Shown here: positions 19,197 to 28,379 of the stretch, piece after piece
Layout: every line of letters starts with the position of its first letter
Position numbering within the stretch: the stretch's first letter is position 1
Origin: JBHJGM01 sp050331815
GTDB lineage: Bacteria > Verrucomicrobiota > Verrucomicrobiia > Opitutales > JBHJGM01
NCBI GenBank assembly: GCA_050331815.1
Contig: JBHJGM010000001.1
Location: 62,001-126,000 of the forward strand
Length of the DNA: 64,000 bases
Reading direction: 5' to 3'
Translations under genes and position numbers: made by a program
Notes under the pieces: generated by a model
The model's database searches: none
What the model was told of the DNA's origin: nothing
Seen by the model: only the letters and a program-made list of their open reading frames with translations

Positions 19197-20072
19197 ATGC
19201 GAGGGACGCGGCTGAATATCTGGACGCTTTTTTTCTGTTTGTTAACAGTTGGGCTCGGCACGTCCGTGTACGCGCAGCGTCCTGGTCAGCCTGATACGGA
19301 TCGCTTCCTGCCCAACCTGGATGAAGCGGCGGCGCGCGAAGCCTTGGAAGAATTCAGGCAGCAGCGGCTTAGCGGCGATTTCAGCTTTCGTTTTCAATTG
19401 GAACACCGTCCGCGCCGTGGCGATGCGCAGTCGTTTCGCGGGCGTATGTGGGGCACCTGGAAAGTTTTCGACCCGCTGATCCGCGTCCATATCGAGGAAG
19501 GCGTGTCCGCGGGTGCGCCCAACCGCTTCTTGCTGCAATCTGGTGAGCAGGCTTCGTTTTGGGTGACGCGCGATGCGGACGAGCCGGAAGCACTCAGTGG
19601 GGAGCGCATGCACACGCCGTTGCTGCCCGGCATCACCTTCACGCCTTTCGACCTGGCGATGCCTTTTTCGCATTGGAAGGAGGCGACCTACATCGGCCGT
19701 GACCGCATCGCCAACCGGCCTGCCTACGTCTTTTATTTGCGCCCGGGTGCCGAGCAACTCGACACGCGCCCTGCCGGTGTGGATGGGGTCCGACTTTCGC
19801 TCTTTGCCGACCACAACGTGCTACTGCGCGCGGAGACCGTGGACGCCAACGGCGTGGCGATCAAAAGCTTCAAGGTGCGCAGCTTCCAGGAGGTGAACGG
19901 CCAGTACATCGTGCGCAAGATCGACCTGCTCGACGAGCAGTCTCGCGAGAAGACACGCTTCGAAGTGGACGCCGCGGCGGTGGGTATCCTGCTTCCGGAT
20001 ACAGTCTTTGAGCCCGCCGCCTTGAGCCAGCCGCTGTCGGTGCCCTCCACCGATTTGTTCGAGCGGCTGTAA
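19197..20072 (+). CDS. Exported LolA/outer-membrane-lipoprotein-sorting-like protein
   Basis: A 291-residue protein with a clear signal peptide (MRGTRLNIWTLFFCLLTVGL, cleavage near VYAQR). The body alternates strands in the manner of the LolA/LppX-like fold of outer membrane lipoprotein-sorting proteins: LSGDFSFRFQLEHRPRRGDA, then SFRGRMWGTWKVFDPLIRVHI, RFLLQSGEQASFWVTRD, RPAYVFYLRPG and a final KTRFEVDAAAVGILLPDTVF. Proteins of this kind in non-proteobacteria are often annotated as outer membrane lipoprotein-sorting proteins without proof of lipoprotein binding. It follows secG by about 50 bases. The assignment rests on pattern, not on a catalytic or binding motif. Confidence 0.6.
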   Translation: MRGTRLNIWTLFFCLLTVGLGTSVYAQRPGQPDTDRFLPNLDEAAAREALEEFRQQRLSGDFSFRFQLEHRPRRGDAQSFRGRMWGTWKVFDPLIRVHIEEGVSAGAPNRFLLQSGEQASFWVTRDADEPEALSGERMHTPLLPGITFTPFDLAMPFSHWKEATYIGRDRIANRPAYVFYLRPGAEQLDTRPAGVDGVRLSLFADHNVLLRAETVDANGVAIKSFKVRSFQEVNGQYIVRKIDLLDEQSREKTRFEVDAAAVGILLPDTVFEPAALSQPLSVPSTDLFERL

Positions 20073-20096
20073 GGCGTGCCCGCGCCAGGTGCGCGA

Positions 20097-20210
20097 GGGG
20101 CATAAGCGCTTTGGATACGCTTTGCTCCAAAAAAACACTTAAGCCCCGGGCGCTCGCTTCGAAATAGTTTCTGTGGGCGTATCTGCGTAATCGATACACC
20201 TGCGGAAACT
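20097..20210 (+). other. Two consecutive hairpins in the leader of the histone-like gene
   Basis: GGGGCATAAG (20097-20106) pairs with CTTAAGCCCC (20138-20147) with one mismatch. About 20 bases later a 45-base element (20166-20210) folds as an 18-position stem, AGTTTC-TGTGGGC-GTATC opposite GATAC-ACCTGCG-GAAACT, with three G-U pairs and one mismatch around a 9-base loop. Neither is followed by a T run, so simple terminators are unlikely. The element lies between the LolA-like gene and the RHH/H1-like gene and may be part of a structured 5' leader. Confidence 0.45.
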
Positions 20211-20347
20211 AAGGGAGTATTCAAAAAGTGGCTACAGGTGACATTTGGGGGTTGCCAGCCGCGAGCGCTTGTATCTAAAAATCCATGACGTGAGGCAAAG
20301 GCCTTTGGCAAACCGGCCCAAGGCAGGCAAAAAACGGAGAGGCTCAT

Positions 20348-20977
20348 ATGGCAGCAAACGACGACTCGGCGACTTCACCGCTCACTTTCGATCTGCGGGA
20401 CGAGCTCCTGGCTAAGCTTCGCCGCGTGCAAAGTTCTGCTGGCGCCCCCTCGCTGAGCCTGGTGGTGCGCCACGCGATCACTCGCTACAATTTCTCCCGG
20501 TTCGCGAACAACCCGCGCAACCATCGACAAATTTCGGTCCGGCTCCCGTCGGATTTGAAGAACGAGCTGCTGCGGCAGGCCAAAAGCAAAGGTGCCAGCG
20601 TTGGGGAATTGCTGCGCGCCGCGCTGGAGGACCTTCCGGAGGAGCCCTCGAACGCACTAACCAAAAGCATACAAAGCAGTCCTATGGCCACAAAAACAGC
20701 CAAGAAGAAAAAGGTCGCCAAAAAGAAGGTCGCCAAAAAGAAGGCTCCGGCGAAGAAGAAGACTGCCAAGAAGGCAGCTCGCAAGACCGTAGCCCGTCCC
20801 GCGACCAAGAAAAAGGCGGTCAAAAAAGCCGTGAAGAAGAAAGTCGCCAAGAAAAAGGTGGCGAAGAAAGCGGCTAAAAAGAAGGTTGCCAAGAAAAAGG
20901 TAGCCAAGAAGAAGACCGTTGCGCGGGCCACGCGCCGCACTTCCACCGCGACCAAAACTAAGTCCAGGAAGAAGTAA
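20348..20977 (+). CDS. Ribbon-helix-helix protein fused to a histone H1-like lysine-rich tail
   Basis: A 209-residue protein with a good Shine-Dalgarno site (GGAGAGG) before ATG 20348. Residues about 10-95 hold two ribbon-helix-helix-like segments: PLTFDLRDELLAKLRRVQ with SLSLVVRHAITRY, and HRQISVRLPSDLKNELLRQA with VGELLRAALEDL. From about residue 113 the chain is almost only Lys, Ala and Val in KKKVAKKK-type repeats, ending RRTSTATKTKSRKK, like bacterial histone H1 homologues (Hc1/AlgP-type tails). A methionine at residue 113 (ATG 20684, MATKTAKKKK) could serve as an internal start for a free H1-like protein, but only a weak ribosome site precedes it. A nucleoid-organising role is inference. 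Confidence 0.8.
   Translation: MAANDDSATSPLTFDLRDELLAKLRRVQSSAGAPSLSLVVRHAITRYNFSRFANNPRNHRQISVRLPSDLKNELLRQAKSKGASVGELLRAALEDLPEEPSNALTKSIQSSPMATKTAKKKKVAKKKVAKKKAPAKKKTAKKAARKTVARPATKKKAVKKAVKKKVAKKKVAKKAAKKKVAKKKVAKKKTVARATRRTSTATKTKSRKK
20699..20922 (+). repeat. Coding repeat of AAGAAGGTCGCC-type units (KKVAKK tail)
   Basis: Degenerate tandem units of about 12-18 bases built from AAG/AAA, GTC/GTT/GTG and GCC codons encode the KKKVAKKK tail of the preceding protein. Codon choice varies between units, so the repeat is conserved more at protein than at DNA level, although such tracts tend to change length by slippage. Confidence 0.7.
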
Positions 20978-21057
20978 CTGCTCGCGGGCCAGCTGCCTGC
21001 CGGGGAGGAATTAATTCCTGTATTCTTGCTGCCTGCCTCGCGCGGGCAGTCAGCGAA

Positions 21058-21099
21058 AAATAGTTGCCAATTTTTTAAATTGGCAGCTATTTCGTTTTT
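21058..21099 (+). terminator. Intrinsic terminator after the RHH/H1-like gene
   Basis: AAATAGTTGCCAATTT (21058-21073) pairs with AAATTGGCAGCTATTT (21077-21092) over 16 positions with a single G-U wobble and a 3-base loop, followed by CGTTTTT. A second hairpin, GCTG-C-CTGCC / GGCAG-T-CAGC (21028-21054), stands just before it. The stem is AT-rich at its base, so it might also act on the opposite strand, but no minus-strand gene ends here. Confidence 0.7.
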
Positions 21100-21156
21100 G
21101 AACCCTGCGATGACGCGCGCGGGTCTTTTTGTGAATCCCCGGCGCGTCGGCCTGCC

Positions 21157-22356
21157 ATGTCCACTCTCGCTGCATCCCCGCTTTCCCCCTGGGCCCGGAA
21201 CGTTTCGCCTTCTCCCACGCTCGCCGTGGATGCCCGGGCCAAGGCGCTCAAGGCCGAGGGTAAAGACGTTGCCGGCTTCGGTGCGGGCGAGCCGGATTTC
21301 GACACGCCGGAGTTCATTAAGGAGGCCTGCGCCAAGGCGTTGCAGGAAGGCCAGACCAAGTACGCCCCGGCGCCGGGGTTGCCCGCGTTGCGCGCGGCCA
21401 TCGCCGAAAAATACGTCCACGAGAATGGACTCACCGGCGTCGCAAGTACGCAGGTCGTGGTGAGCCCCGGCGGCAAGTATTCCTGCTACCTGGCCATCCT
21501 CGCCACCTGCGGACCCGGCGACGAAGTTATCGTGCCCGCGCCTTACTGGGTCAGCTACCCGGAGATGGTAAAGCTGGCGGGCGCTACCCCAACCACGATT
21601 TTCGCGGGCGCGGAAGCAGGCTTTAAAATCTCGCCCGACCAACTGAAGGCAGCGATCACACCGCGCACGCGGATGGTCATTTTGAACAGCCCGTCCAACC
21701 CGACAGGGGCCGTTTACACACCCGAGGAATTGCAGGCGCTCACCGAAGTCGCGCTCGCGGCGGACATTTACATCATGTCCGACGAGATCTACGAGTATCT
21801 GCTTTACGACGGCATGACCCATGCGAGCCCGGCCTCCTTCAGCCCGGAAGCGGCGGATAAAGTCATTACTGTCTCCGGCTTCAGTAAAACCTTTTCGATG
21901 ACCGGCTGGCGACTGGGCACCTTGGTGGCGGCTCCAGCCATCGCCAAAGCGGTAGCCTCGCTGCAAAGCCAGACCAGCTCGAACGCCACAACCTTTGCCC
22001 AGTATGGGGCGCTGGCCGCCATGCAGCATCCCGACAAGGCGCGTGCCGCGGTGACCGAGATGCTCACCGTTTTTGATCAGCGTCGCCTTCGCCTGCTCGA
22101 TGGATTGAATGCCGTCGACGGGATCGAGTGCCCGCGTGCGCAGGGGGCTTTTTACCTTTTTCCCAAGATCAGTGCGCTGGGTCTAAGCGCGAACGACTTT
22201 TCCTCCCGCTTGCTCGATGAAGAGCTGGTCGCGGTGGTGGCCGGTGAAGGCTTTGGCGCGGGTGAATACATTCGCCTGAGCTACGCGGTCAGCGACGCCA
22301 TCATTGAGAAAGGTCTGGAACGCCTGGCACGCTTTTGTGCTCAGATTTCCAAGTAA
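21157..22356 (+). CDS. aspC: Aspartate aminotransferase (class I, subgroup 1b type)
   Basis: A 399-residue PLP enzyme interconverting aspartate/2-oxoglutarate and oxaloacetate/glutamate. It has the subgroup 1b features: N-terminal SPTLAVDARAKALKAEGKDV, AGEPDFDTPEFIKEA, YAPAPGLPALRAAI, the NSPSNPTGAVYT segment, the MSDEIYEYLLYDG segment with the PLP aspartate, and the Schiff-base lysine K244 in VSGFSKTFSMTGWRLG. The C-terminal EYIRLSYAVSD holds the carboxylate-binding arginine. Subgroup 1b enzymes sometimes also use prephenate, which cannot be excluded. The icd gene follows 53 bases downstream on the same strand, so products around 2-oxoglutarate are encoded side by side. Confidence 0.9.
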   Translation: MSTLAASPLSPWARNVSPSPTLAVDARAKALKAEGKDVAGFGAGEPDFDTPEFIKEACAKALQEGQTKYAPAPGLPALRAAIAEKYVHENGLTGVASTQVVVSPGGKYSCYLAILATCGPGDEVIVPAPYWVSYPEMVKLAGATPTTIFAGAEAGFKISPDQLKAAITPRTRMVILNSPSNPTGAVYTPEELQALTEVALAADIYIMSDEIYEYLLYDGMTHASPASFSPEAADKVITVSGFSKTFSMTGWRLGTLVAAPAIAKAVASLQSQTSSNATTFAQYGALAAMQHPDKARAAVTEMLTVFDQRRLRLLDGLNAVDGIECPRAQGAFYLFPKISALGLSANDFSSRLLDEELVAVVAGEGFGAGEYIRLSYAVSDAIIEKGLERLARFCAQISK

Positions 22357-22409
22357 TGCCTTTCTGAAGACCTTGCTTTTCCCTTTTTTTAAAACCCAAC
22401 TCTTTTGCC

Positions 22410-23660
<1,251 letters not shown>

Positions 23661-23728
23661 TTCGGGTCAGCGTGTTGCTCACGCCACGCGATTGCACGCC
23701 TTCGCCCACCCTGTCGCGCACACAGTCT

Positions 23729-24979
23729 TCAGCTGGTCGCGGCGGCTTTGGTTTGGGCGTCTTCGTCGGAAGACGGCTTTGTGTCCGGGTTGCTTTTGAA
23801 TTGTTTCAGGTACTTGCGTCGCAGCAGCCGCCAGAAGACCACGAAGAAAGCCGTCAGCGGTATGGCCAGGATCATGCCCAAAATGCCGCCCAGCGCCTGT
23901 CCCCAGAAAAAGATCGCTACGATGATCACAACCGGATGCAGCCCCGTCCGGTTGCCCATGATTCTCGGAGTGAGCAGGTAGCCCTCGATGGTTTGAACAA
24001 CGGCAAACACGGCCAGGACGAAGCCTACCAGTGGCCATCCGCCCCCTTCCTGCAGGTAAGCCAGCGGCACAGCCGAGACCAGTCCAATAATGGAGCCCAG
24101 GTACGGGATGATGTTCAAAAAGCCGGTCGCAAAACCGATGAAGAAGCCAAACTTCAGCCCGGCCAGCTGATAACCGAGGCCGAACATCAAGCCCATGATC
24201 AGGGCGATCAGAATCTGTCCGCGGAAAAACGTGACCATGATGTTCACGAATTCGTGCATCAGGAAGACCAGATCCTCCCGCGGCTCATCGTCGATGAAGT
24301 CCAGTTGCTGGTTCACGTCCTCAAACAGGTCGTGGCGCGTCTCCAAAAAGAAATATAGGTAAACCGGCACGACGGCCGCCGCCGTGATGTTGGCAAACAA
24401 CCGTGCCATGCCCTGGCCCGAGTTTCTGACCGCCTGGCCCACATTGCCCGCCTGGGACTTGAGCCATTCCACCACATTTTCCCGCAGCGCTTTCACCGAG
24501 TCTGCGCCCATGTAGCGCTCCAGCAGTTCGATGACCTGCGGGAAGGTTGCTTCGATGCGCTCAAAGGCCGTCTTGGTGATGGCGGGCAGGCGTTCCACGA
24601 AGCCCGCGATCTGCTCCAACACGAAAGCCAGCAGAAAATAGGTAATGGCTCCGGCGATCAGCACAACCAGCACATAAAGCAACAGGATCGCCGCCACGCG
24701 CGGCAGCTTGAGCCGCACGTGCGCGAGCTCGACCACCGGTCGCAGCAGCATGGCCAGGATGCCGGCCACCGCCAGCGGCCAGATCACGCTGCTAAAGGTA
24801 ACGACAAACTCCCTCAAAACGATGAAGCACAGCAGCAGCACCGCCGCGACCACCACGATGGCCAGCCCGGTAACCGCGTAGCGAAGCAGGCGGGCTTGCA
24901 CCGGGCCCAAGGCGAGCCCCAGCATGGAGTCGCCCCCATTGTCGTTGCCGTTATTTGCCGCTGTGCCGTCGTCGGCCAT
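23729..24979 (-). CDS. AI-2E family permease (PerM/YdiK-like)
   Basis: A 416-residue inner-membrane protein from ATG 24979 (MADDGTAANNGNDNGG); an upstream in-frame ATG at 25042 would overlap the glutaredoxin gene and is less likely. About eight hydrophobic segments are seen, in the family order: two near the N-terminus, a large soluble loop (FVERLPAITKTAFERIEATF), then the conserved C-terminal block with FFIGFATGFLNIIPYLGSII, VVQTIEGYLLTPRIMG, LHPVVIIVAIFFWGQALGGI and the final helix before a charged tail. Members include exporters of autoinducer-2 and Na+/H+ antiporters, so the substrate is open. It lies 49 bases after the glutaredoxin gene, on the same strand. Confidence 0.85.
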   Translation of the reverse strand: MADDGTAANNGNDNGGDSMLGLALGPVQARLLRYAVTGLAIVVVAAVLLLCFIVLREFVVTFSSVIWPLAVAGILAMLLRPVVELAHVRLKLPRVAAILLLYVLVVLIAGAITYFLLAFVLEQIAGFVERLPAITKTAFERIEATFPQVIELLERYMGADSVKALRENVVEWLKSQAGNVGQAVRNSGQGMARLFANITAAAVVPVYLYFFLETRHDLFEDVNQQLDFIDDEPREDLVFLMHEFVNIMVTFFRGQILIALIMGLMFGLGYQLAGLKFGFFIGFATGFLNIIPYLGSIIGLVSAVPLAYLQEGGGWPLVGFVLAVFAVVQTIEGYLLTPRIMGNRTGLHPVVIIVAIFFWGQALGGILGMILAIPLTAFFVVFWRLLRRKYLKQFKSNPDTKPSSDEDAQTKAAATS

Positions 24980-25028
24980 GGATGTCGTTTCCGCCGGTCT
25001 GTGTTTGAAAAAAAGGCGCTGCGAAGGC

Positions 25029-25301
25029 TCAGCCCAGGCCAAGTTCTTTTTTCACATCCGGCGCCGCGTCGACCGCCGCCTGAAACTCCTCCACCGAAAA
25101 ATCCTTTACCATAAAGTCGCCGTACTTGAGCGTGGGCGTGTAGGTTTGCCCGCTCACGCGCTGCAACTCTTCCATGAAGGCGGCGTTGTTGCGCACCTCG
25201 CGCTCCTCAACTTCCAGCCCGACCTCGGCGAAGTAATCGCGCGCCGCCGCGCACCACGGGCAATGTTCCTTAACGTACAAAATCGGTTTCGTCTCAGCCA
25301 T
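25029..25301 (-). CDS. Glutaredoxin-family protein
   Basis: A 90-residue thioredoxin-fold protein from ATG 25301 (MAETKPILYVKEH); the open frame extends 17 codons further but those residues do not fit the fold. The redox motif is CPWC (residues about 14-17) and the cis-proline segment is QTYTPTLKYGDFMVKDF, both typical for glutaredoxin/NrdH-like proteins. It would reduce disulfides or mixed disulfides with glutathione or a similar thiol. The downstream neighbour is the AI-2E permease. The divergent uvrA begins about 105 bases away, leaving room for both promoters. Confidence 0.88.
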   Translation of the reverse strand: MAETKPILYVKEHCPWCAAARDYFAEVGLEVEEREVRNNAAFMEELQRVSGQTYTPTLKYGDFMVKDFSVEEFQAAVDAAPDVKKELGLG

Positions 25302-25406
25302 GCCGATGCAGTAGGAGCGTGCACGCATGAACGCAAGGACGCTTTGCCGCACAGGTCATCGGGAAAAGACTTTGCGCGGCCGCCCCGGCAGGCTTAACTT
25401 TTACCA

Positions 25407-28301
25407 ATGGACGTTGGGGGCAACGCCACGCACATTCACATCAAGGGAGCGCGTGAGCACAACTTAAAGGACCTCGAACTGCGCCTGCCGCGCGGGCAGT
25501 TGATCGTGGTCACCGGCGTTTCGGGTTCGGGCAAGTCCTCGCTAGCTTTCGACACCCTTTACGCCGAAGGCTACCGCATCTACATGGACAGCCTCTCGAC
25601 GCGCGCGCGGCAGGTCCTTGACCAGATCAAGCGTCCCGACGTCGACTTTATCCACGGGCTCTCGCCGGTCATCGCCATCGAGCAGCGCACCGGCGGTGGC
25701 AACCCGCGCAGTACTGTGGGCACGGTTACCGAAATCGCCGACTACGCCCGGTTAGTCTGGTCGCTTGGAGGCGAGCAGTTTTGCCCCCTCGACGGCGGAC
25801 GTATTGAGCGGCGCTCGCTGGACGACTGCATCGACCGTGTCTTTACCGAGCCTGAGGGCACGCGCCTCATGCTGCTGGCTCCCTACCTTGAGAGCAAACC
25901 GGCCCTGGCCCGCGAGGAGTTGCCCCGCCTGCGTCAGCGCGGGTTCACCCGCTTGCGGGTCAACGGCGAAATCCGCCTGATCGATGATGACGAGGTGATC
26001 CCATCCGGCGTCTCGCAGGTCTCCCTCGATATCGTGGTCGACCGCCTGGTCGTCCAGCCCGACCAGCGCAGCCGGCTGGCCGATTCCCTCGAGTTGGCCA
26101 TGCGCGAAGGCGGCGATCAGGCCCTGGCGCTATTTGAGCAAAAGGACGGAACGTGGAAGGAGGTTGTGCTCAGCCAAAGCCTTTCCTGCGCCAAGTGCGG
26201 CACCGTGTACGAGCCGCTGACAACCCGTCACTTCTCCTACAATCATCCCGAAGGTGCCTGCGCTACCTGTGGTGGTCTGGGACGCACCCTCCAGTTCAAC
26301 GAAGACTTGATTGTCCCGGATGTTTCCAAGTCGGTCAAAAACGGCGCGATCAAGCCCTGGCGGCTGGGCTCCAAGGCGATGATCATCAAGCGCAATGCCT
26401 TGCTCAAACAATTGGCCGAGCAACTGCCCTTCGATGCCAACGCACCCTGGGAAGATCTCGCCGAAGATATCCGCCAGCAGATCCTCCACGGTGCGGGCGA
26501 ACGGCAATTCTCCTTCAAGCTCCGACCGGGCAACACCAAGCCCGAAACCATGCCCTTTGCGGGGGTCATCGCTGACCTCGAGCAAACCCGCCGCGAAACC
26601 AGCAGCGACGGCCTCAAGGCACGATTGACCGCCTACCAGATCAGTTCGATCTGTCCCGACTGCCAGGGGCAACGCTTCAACCCTCGCGCGCTCAACGTAC
26701 GGGTGGGTGGCCGCTCCATCGCGGATTTCCTGGGGCAGCCGGTTGAACGCGGTCTGGATTTCATCGCCGGGCTCATGCACGAACCCGAGCGTTACGCGCC
26801 AGTCATGGATGCGCTGCGCGGGTTGCAGCAGCGGCTCCACTTTCTCAACGAGGTCGGCATCGGCTACCTCTCCATCGACCGCCAATACAGCACCCTCAGT
26901 GGCGGCGAAGCCCAGCGCGTGCGCTTGGCCTCACAGCTGGGTCTCGGCCTGACTGGCGTCCTCTACGTGCTCGATGAGCCGAGCATCGGCCTGCACCCCA
27001 TCGATACCCGCCGCCTCGTCCACACCATGCGCGACCTGCGCGACCGCGGGAACACCGTCATCGTTGTCGAGCACGACGAAGAGACGATGCGCGCCGCCGA
27101 TCACCTGCTCGAGCTGGGCCCCGGCGCGGGTACGCAGGGCGGCACTCTGGTCTTTACAGGTACGCCCGAAGCTTGCGCGCGCAGCCCCAAATCGAGGACG
27201 GGCCCTTACCTGGCCGGCACCAAACGCATCGAGCGCGATTACGTGGAGCGTTCGCCTGACCGCGGTTGGATGACCGTGCTGGGCGCGCGCGAGAACAACC
27301 TCAAGAAGGTCGACGTCTCCTTCCCGCTGGGTTGCCTGACGGTGGTCTGCGGGGTTTCCGGCTCGGGCAAAAGTACTCTCGTAAATGACATCCTGGCCGA
27401 AGCGGCCGCCTTCAAGCTCAACAAGGCCAAGCGCATACCCGGCGCACACGACGGCATCCAGGGGCTCGACGCGTTCAAGGTCTGTGTGATCGTCGATCAG
27501 GAACCCATCGGCCGCAGCCCGCGCTCCAACCCGGCAACCTATGTAAAACTGTTCGATCTGCTGCGCACGCTTTACGCAAATTGCCCGCTGTCCAAGGTTC
27601 GTGGATACAAGCCCAACCGTTTCTCCTTCAACGTGCGCGGCGGCCGCTGCGAACGCTGCCAGGGCGACGGCGCGGTCAAGCTGGACATGCAGTTCCTCGG
27701 CGATGTCTTTACCGAGTGCCCCAGTTGCCACGGCCAGCGCTACAACCGCGAAACCCTCGAAGTGCGTTTTAAGGGCCTGAATATTGCCGAGGTACTCGAT
27801 CTCACCGTGGAGGAGGCGCTCGCATTTTTTCGTAACCAGCCAAAGATCCTCGAAAAGTTGCAGACCCTCGACGCGGTCGGCTTGAGTTACCTCAAACTGG
27901 GGCAGGCCGCCAACACGTTGTCCGGCGGTGAGGCCCAACGCATCAAGTTGTCGCTCGAACTTTCCCGTCGCCAGCAGGGCCAGACTTTGTACATCCTCGA
28001 CGAACCGACCACGGGCCTGCACTTCGACGACGTCCAAAAGCTGATCAACCTGCTCTTCCAACTTCGCGAAGCGGGCAACACCATCATCATCATCGAGCAC
28101 GATCTCGATGTGATTCGCACCGCCGATTGGGTCGTCGAGCTCGGTCCCGGCGGTGGCAGTGCGGGTGGGGAAGTGGTCTACACCGGCGATGTGGCAGGGC
28201 TCTTGCGCACCGAGGAATCGATCACCGCCCAATGCCTGCGCGAGCAAACCTGCGAGCGTGAGAATGCCGCGCGCCTGGAAAGCGCCGGCATCGGTGGATG
28301 A
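25407..28301 (+). CDS. uvrA: Excinuclease ABC subunit A (UvrA)
   Basis: A 964-residue tandem ABC ATPase that finds DNA lesions for nucleotide excision repair. ATP site 1 has Walker A GVSGSGKSSLAF (about residues 37-48), signature YSTLSGGEAQRVRLA and Walker B VLYVLDEPSIGLHP; site 2 has GVSGSGKSTLVND, NTLSGGEAQRIKLSLEL and LYILDEPTTGLHF. Both main zinc modules are present: CAKCGTVYEPL...CATCGG and CERCQGDGAV...CPSCHGQRYN. The UvrB-binding region (about residues 130-245) is present. Differences from the common form are SLSTRARQ for SLSAYARQ and CPLDGG where the usual protein has CPxCG. The length is normal, so I call it a working UvrA, perhaps of a divergent subgroup. Confidence 0.9.
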   Translation: MDVGGNATHIHIKGAREHNLKDLELRLPRGQLIVVTGVSGSGKSSLAFDTLYAEGYRIYMDSLSTRARQVLDQIKRPDVDFIHGLSPVIAIEQRTGGGNPRSTVGTVTEIADYARLVWSLGGEQFCPLDGGRIERRSLDDCIDRVFTEPEGTRLMLLAPYLESKPALAREELPRLRQRGFTRLRVNGEIRLIDDDEVIPSGVSQVSLDIVVDRLVVQPDQRSRLADSLELAMREGGDQALALFEQKDGTWKEVVLSQSLSCAKCGTVYEPLTTRHFSYNHPEGACATCGGLGRTLQFNEDLIVPDVSKSVKNGAIKPWRLGSKAMIIKRNALLKQLAEQLPFDANAPWEDLAEDIRQQILHGAGERQFSFKLRPGNTKPETMPFAGVIADLEQTRRETSSDGLKARLTAYQISSICPDCQGQRFNPRALNVRVGGRSIADFLGQPVERGLDFIAGLMHEPERYAPVMDALRGLQQRLHFLNEVGIGYLSIDRQYSTLSGGEAQRVRLASQLGLGLTGVLYVLDEPSIGLHPIDTRRLVHTMRDLRDRGNTVIVVEHDEETMRAADHLLELGPGAGTQGGTLVFTGTPEACARSPKSRTGPYLAGTKRIERDYVERSPDRGWMTVLGARENNLKKVDVSFPLGCLTVVCGVSGSGKSTLVNDILAEAAAFKLNKAKRIPGAHDGIQGLDAFKVCVIVDQEPIGRSPRSNPATYVKLFDLLRTLYANCPLSKVRGYKPNRFSFNVRGGRCERCQGDGAVKLDMQFLGDVFTECPSCHGQRYNRETLEVRFKGLNIAEVLDLTVEEALAFFRNQPKILEKLQTLDAVGLSYLKLGQAANTLSGGEAQRIKLSLELSRRQQGQTLYILDEPTTGLHFDDVQKLINLLFQLREAGNTIIIIEHDLDVIRTADWVVELGPGGGSAGGEVVYTGDVAGLLRTEESITAQCLREQTCERENAARLESAGIGG

Positions 28302-28379
28302 AGTTAATGTGCGCTTCGTTAACGCAAAAAATTCGCAATAGTTATTGACTAGCGAATCTCGTTCTCTTTCAACGTTTGA

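Noticed and set aside
20485..22029. Long minus-strand open frame across the H1-like gene and aspC
   Set aside because: It is the mirror of two clear plus-strand genes in GC-rich DNA; its sequence is Phe/Leu/Ala-rich antisense of the lysine repeat.
28345..28350. TTGACT as -35 box for the PEP-CTERM/prepilin operon
   Set aside because: No -10 hexamer at suitable distance; only the surrounding inverted repeat ATTCGC/GCGAAT was kept as a remark.
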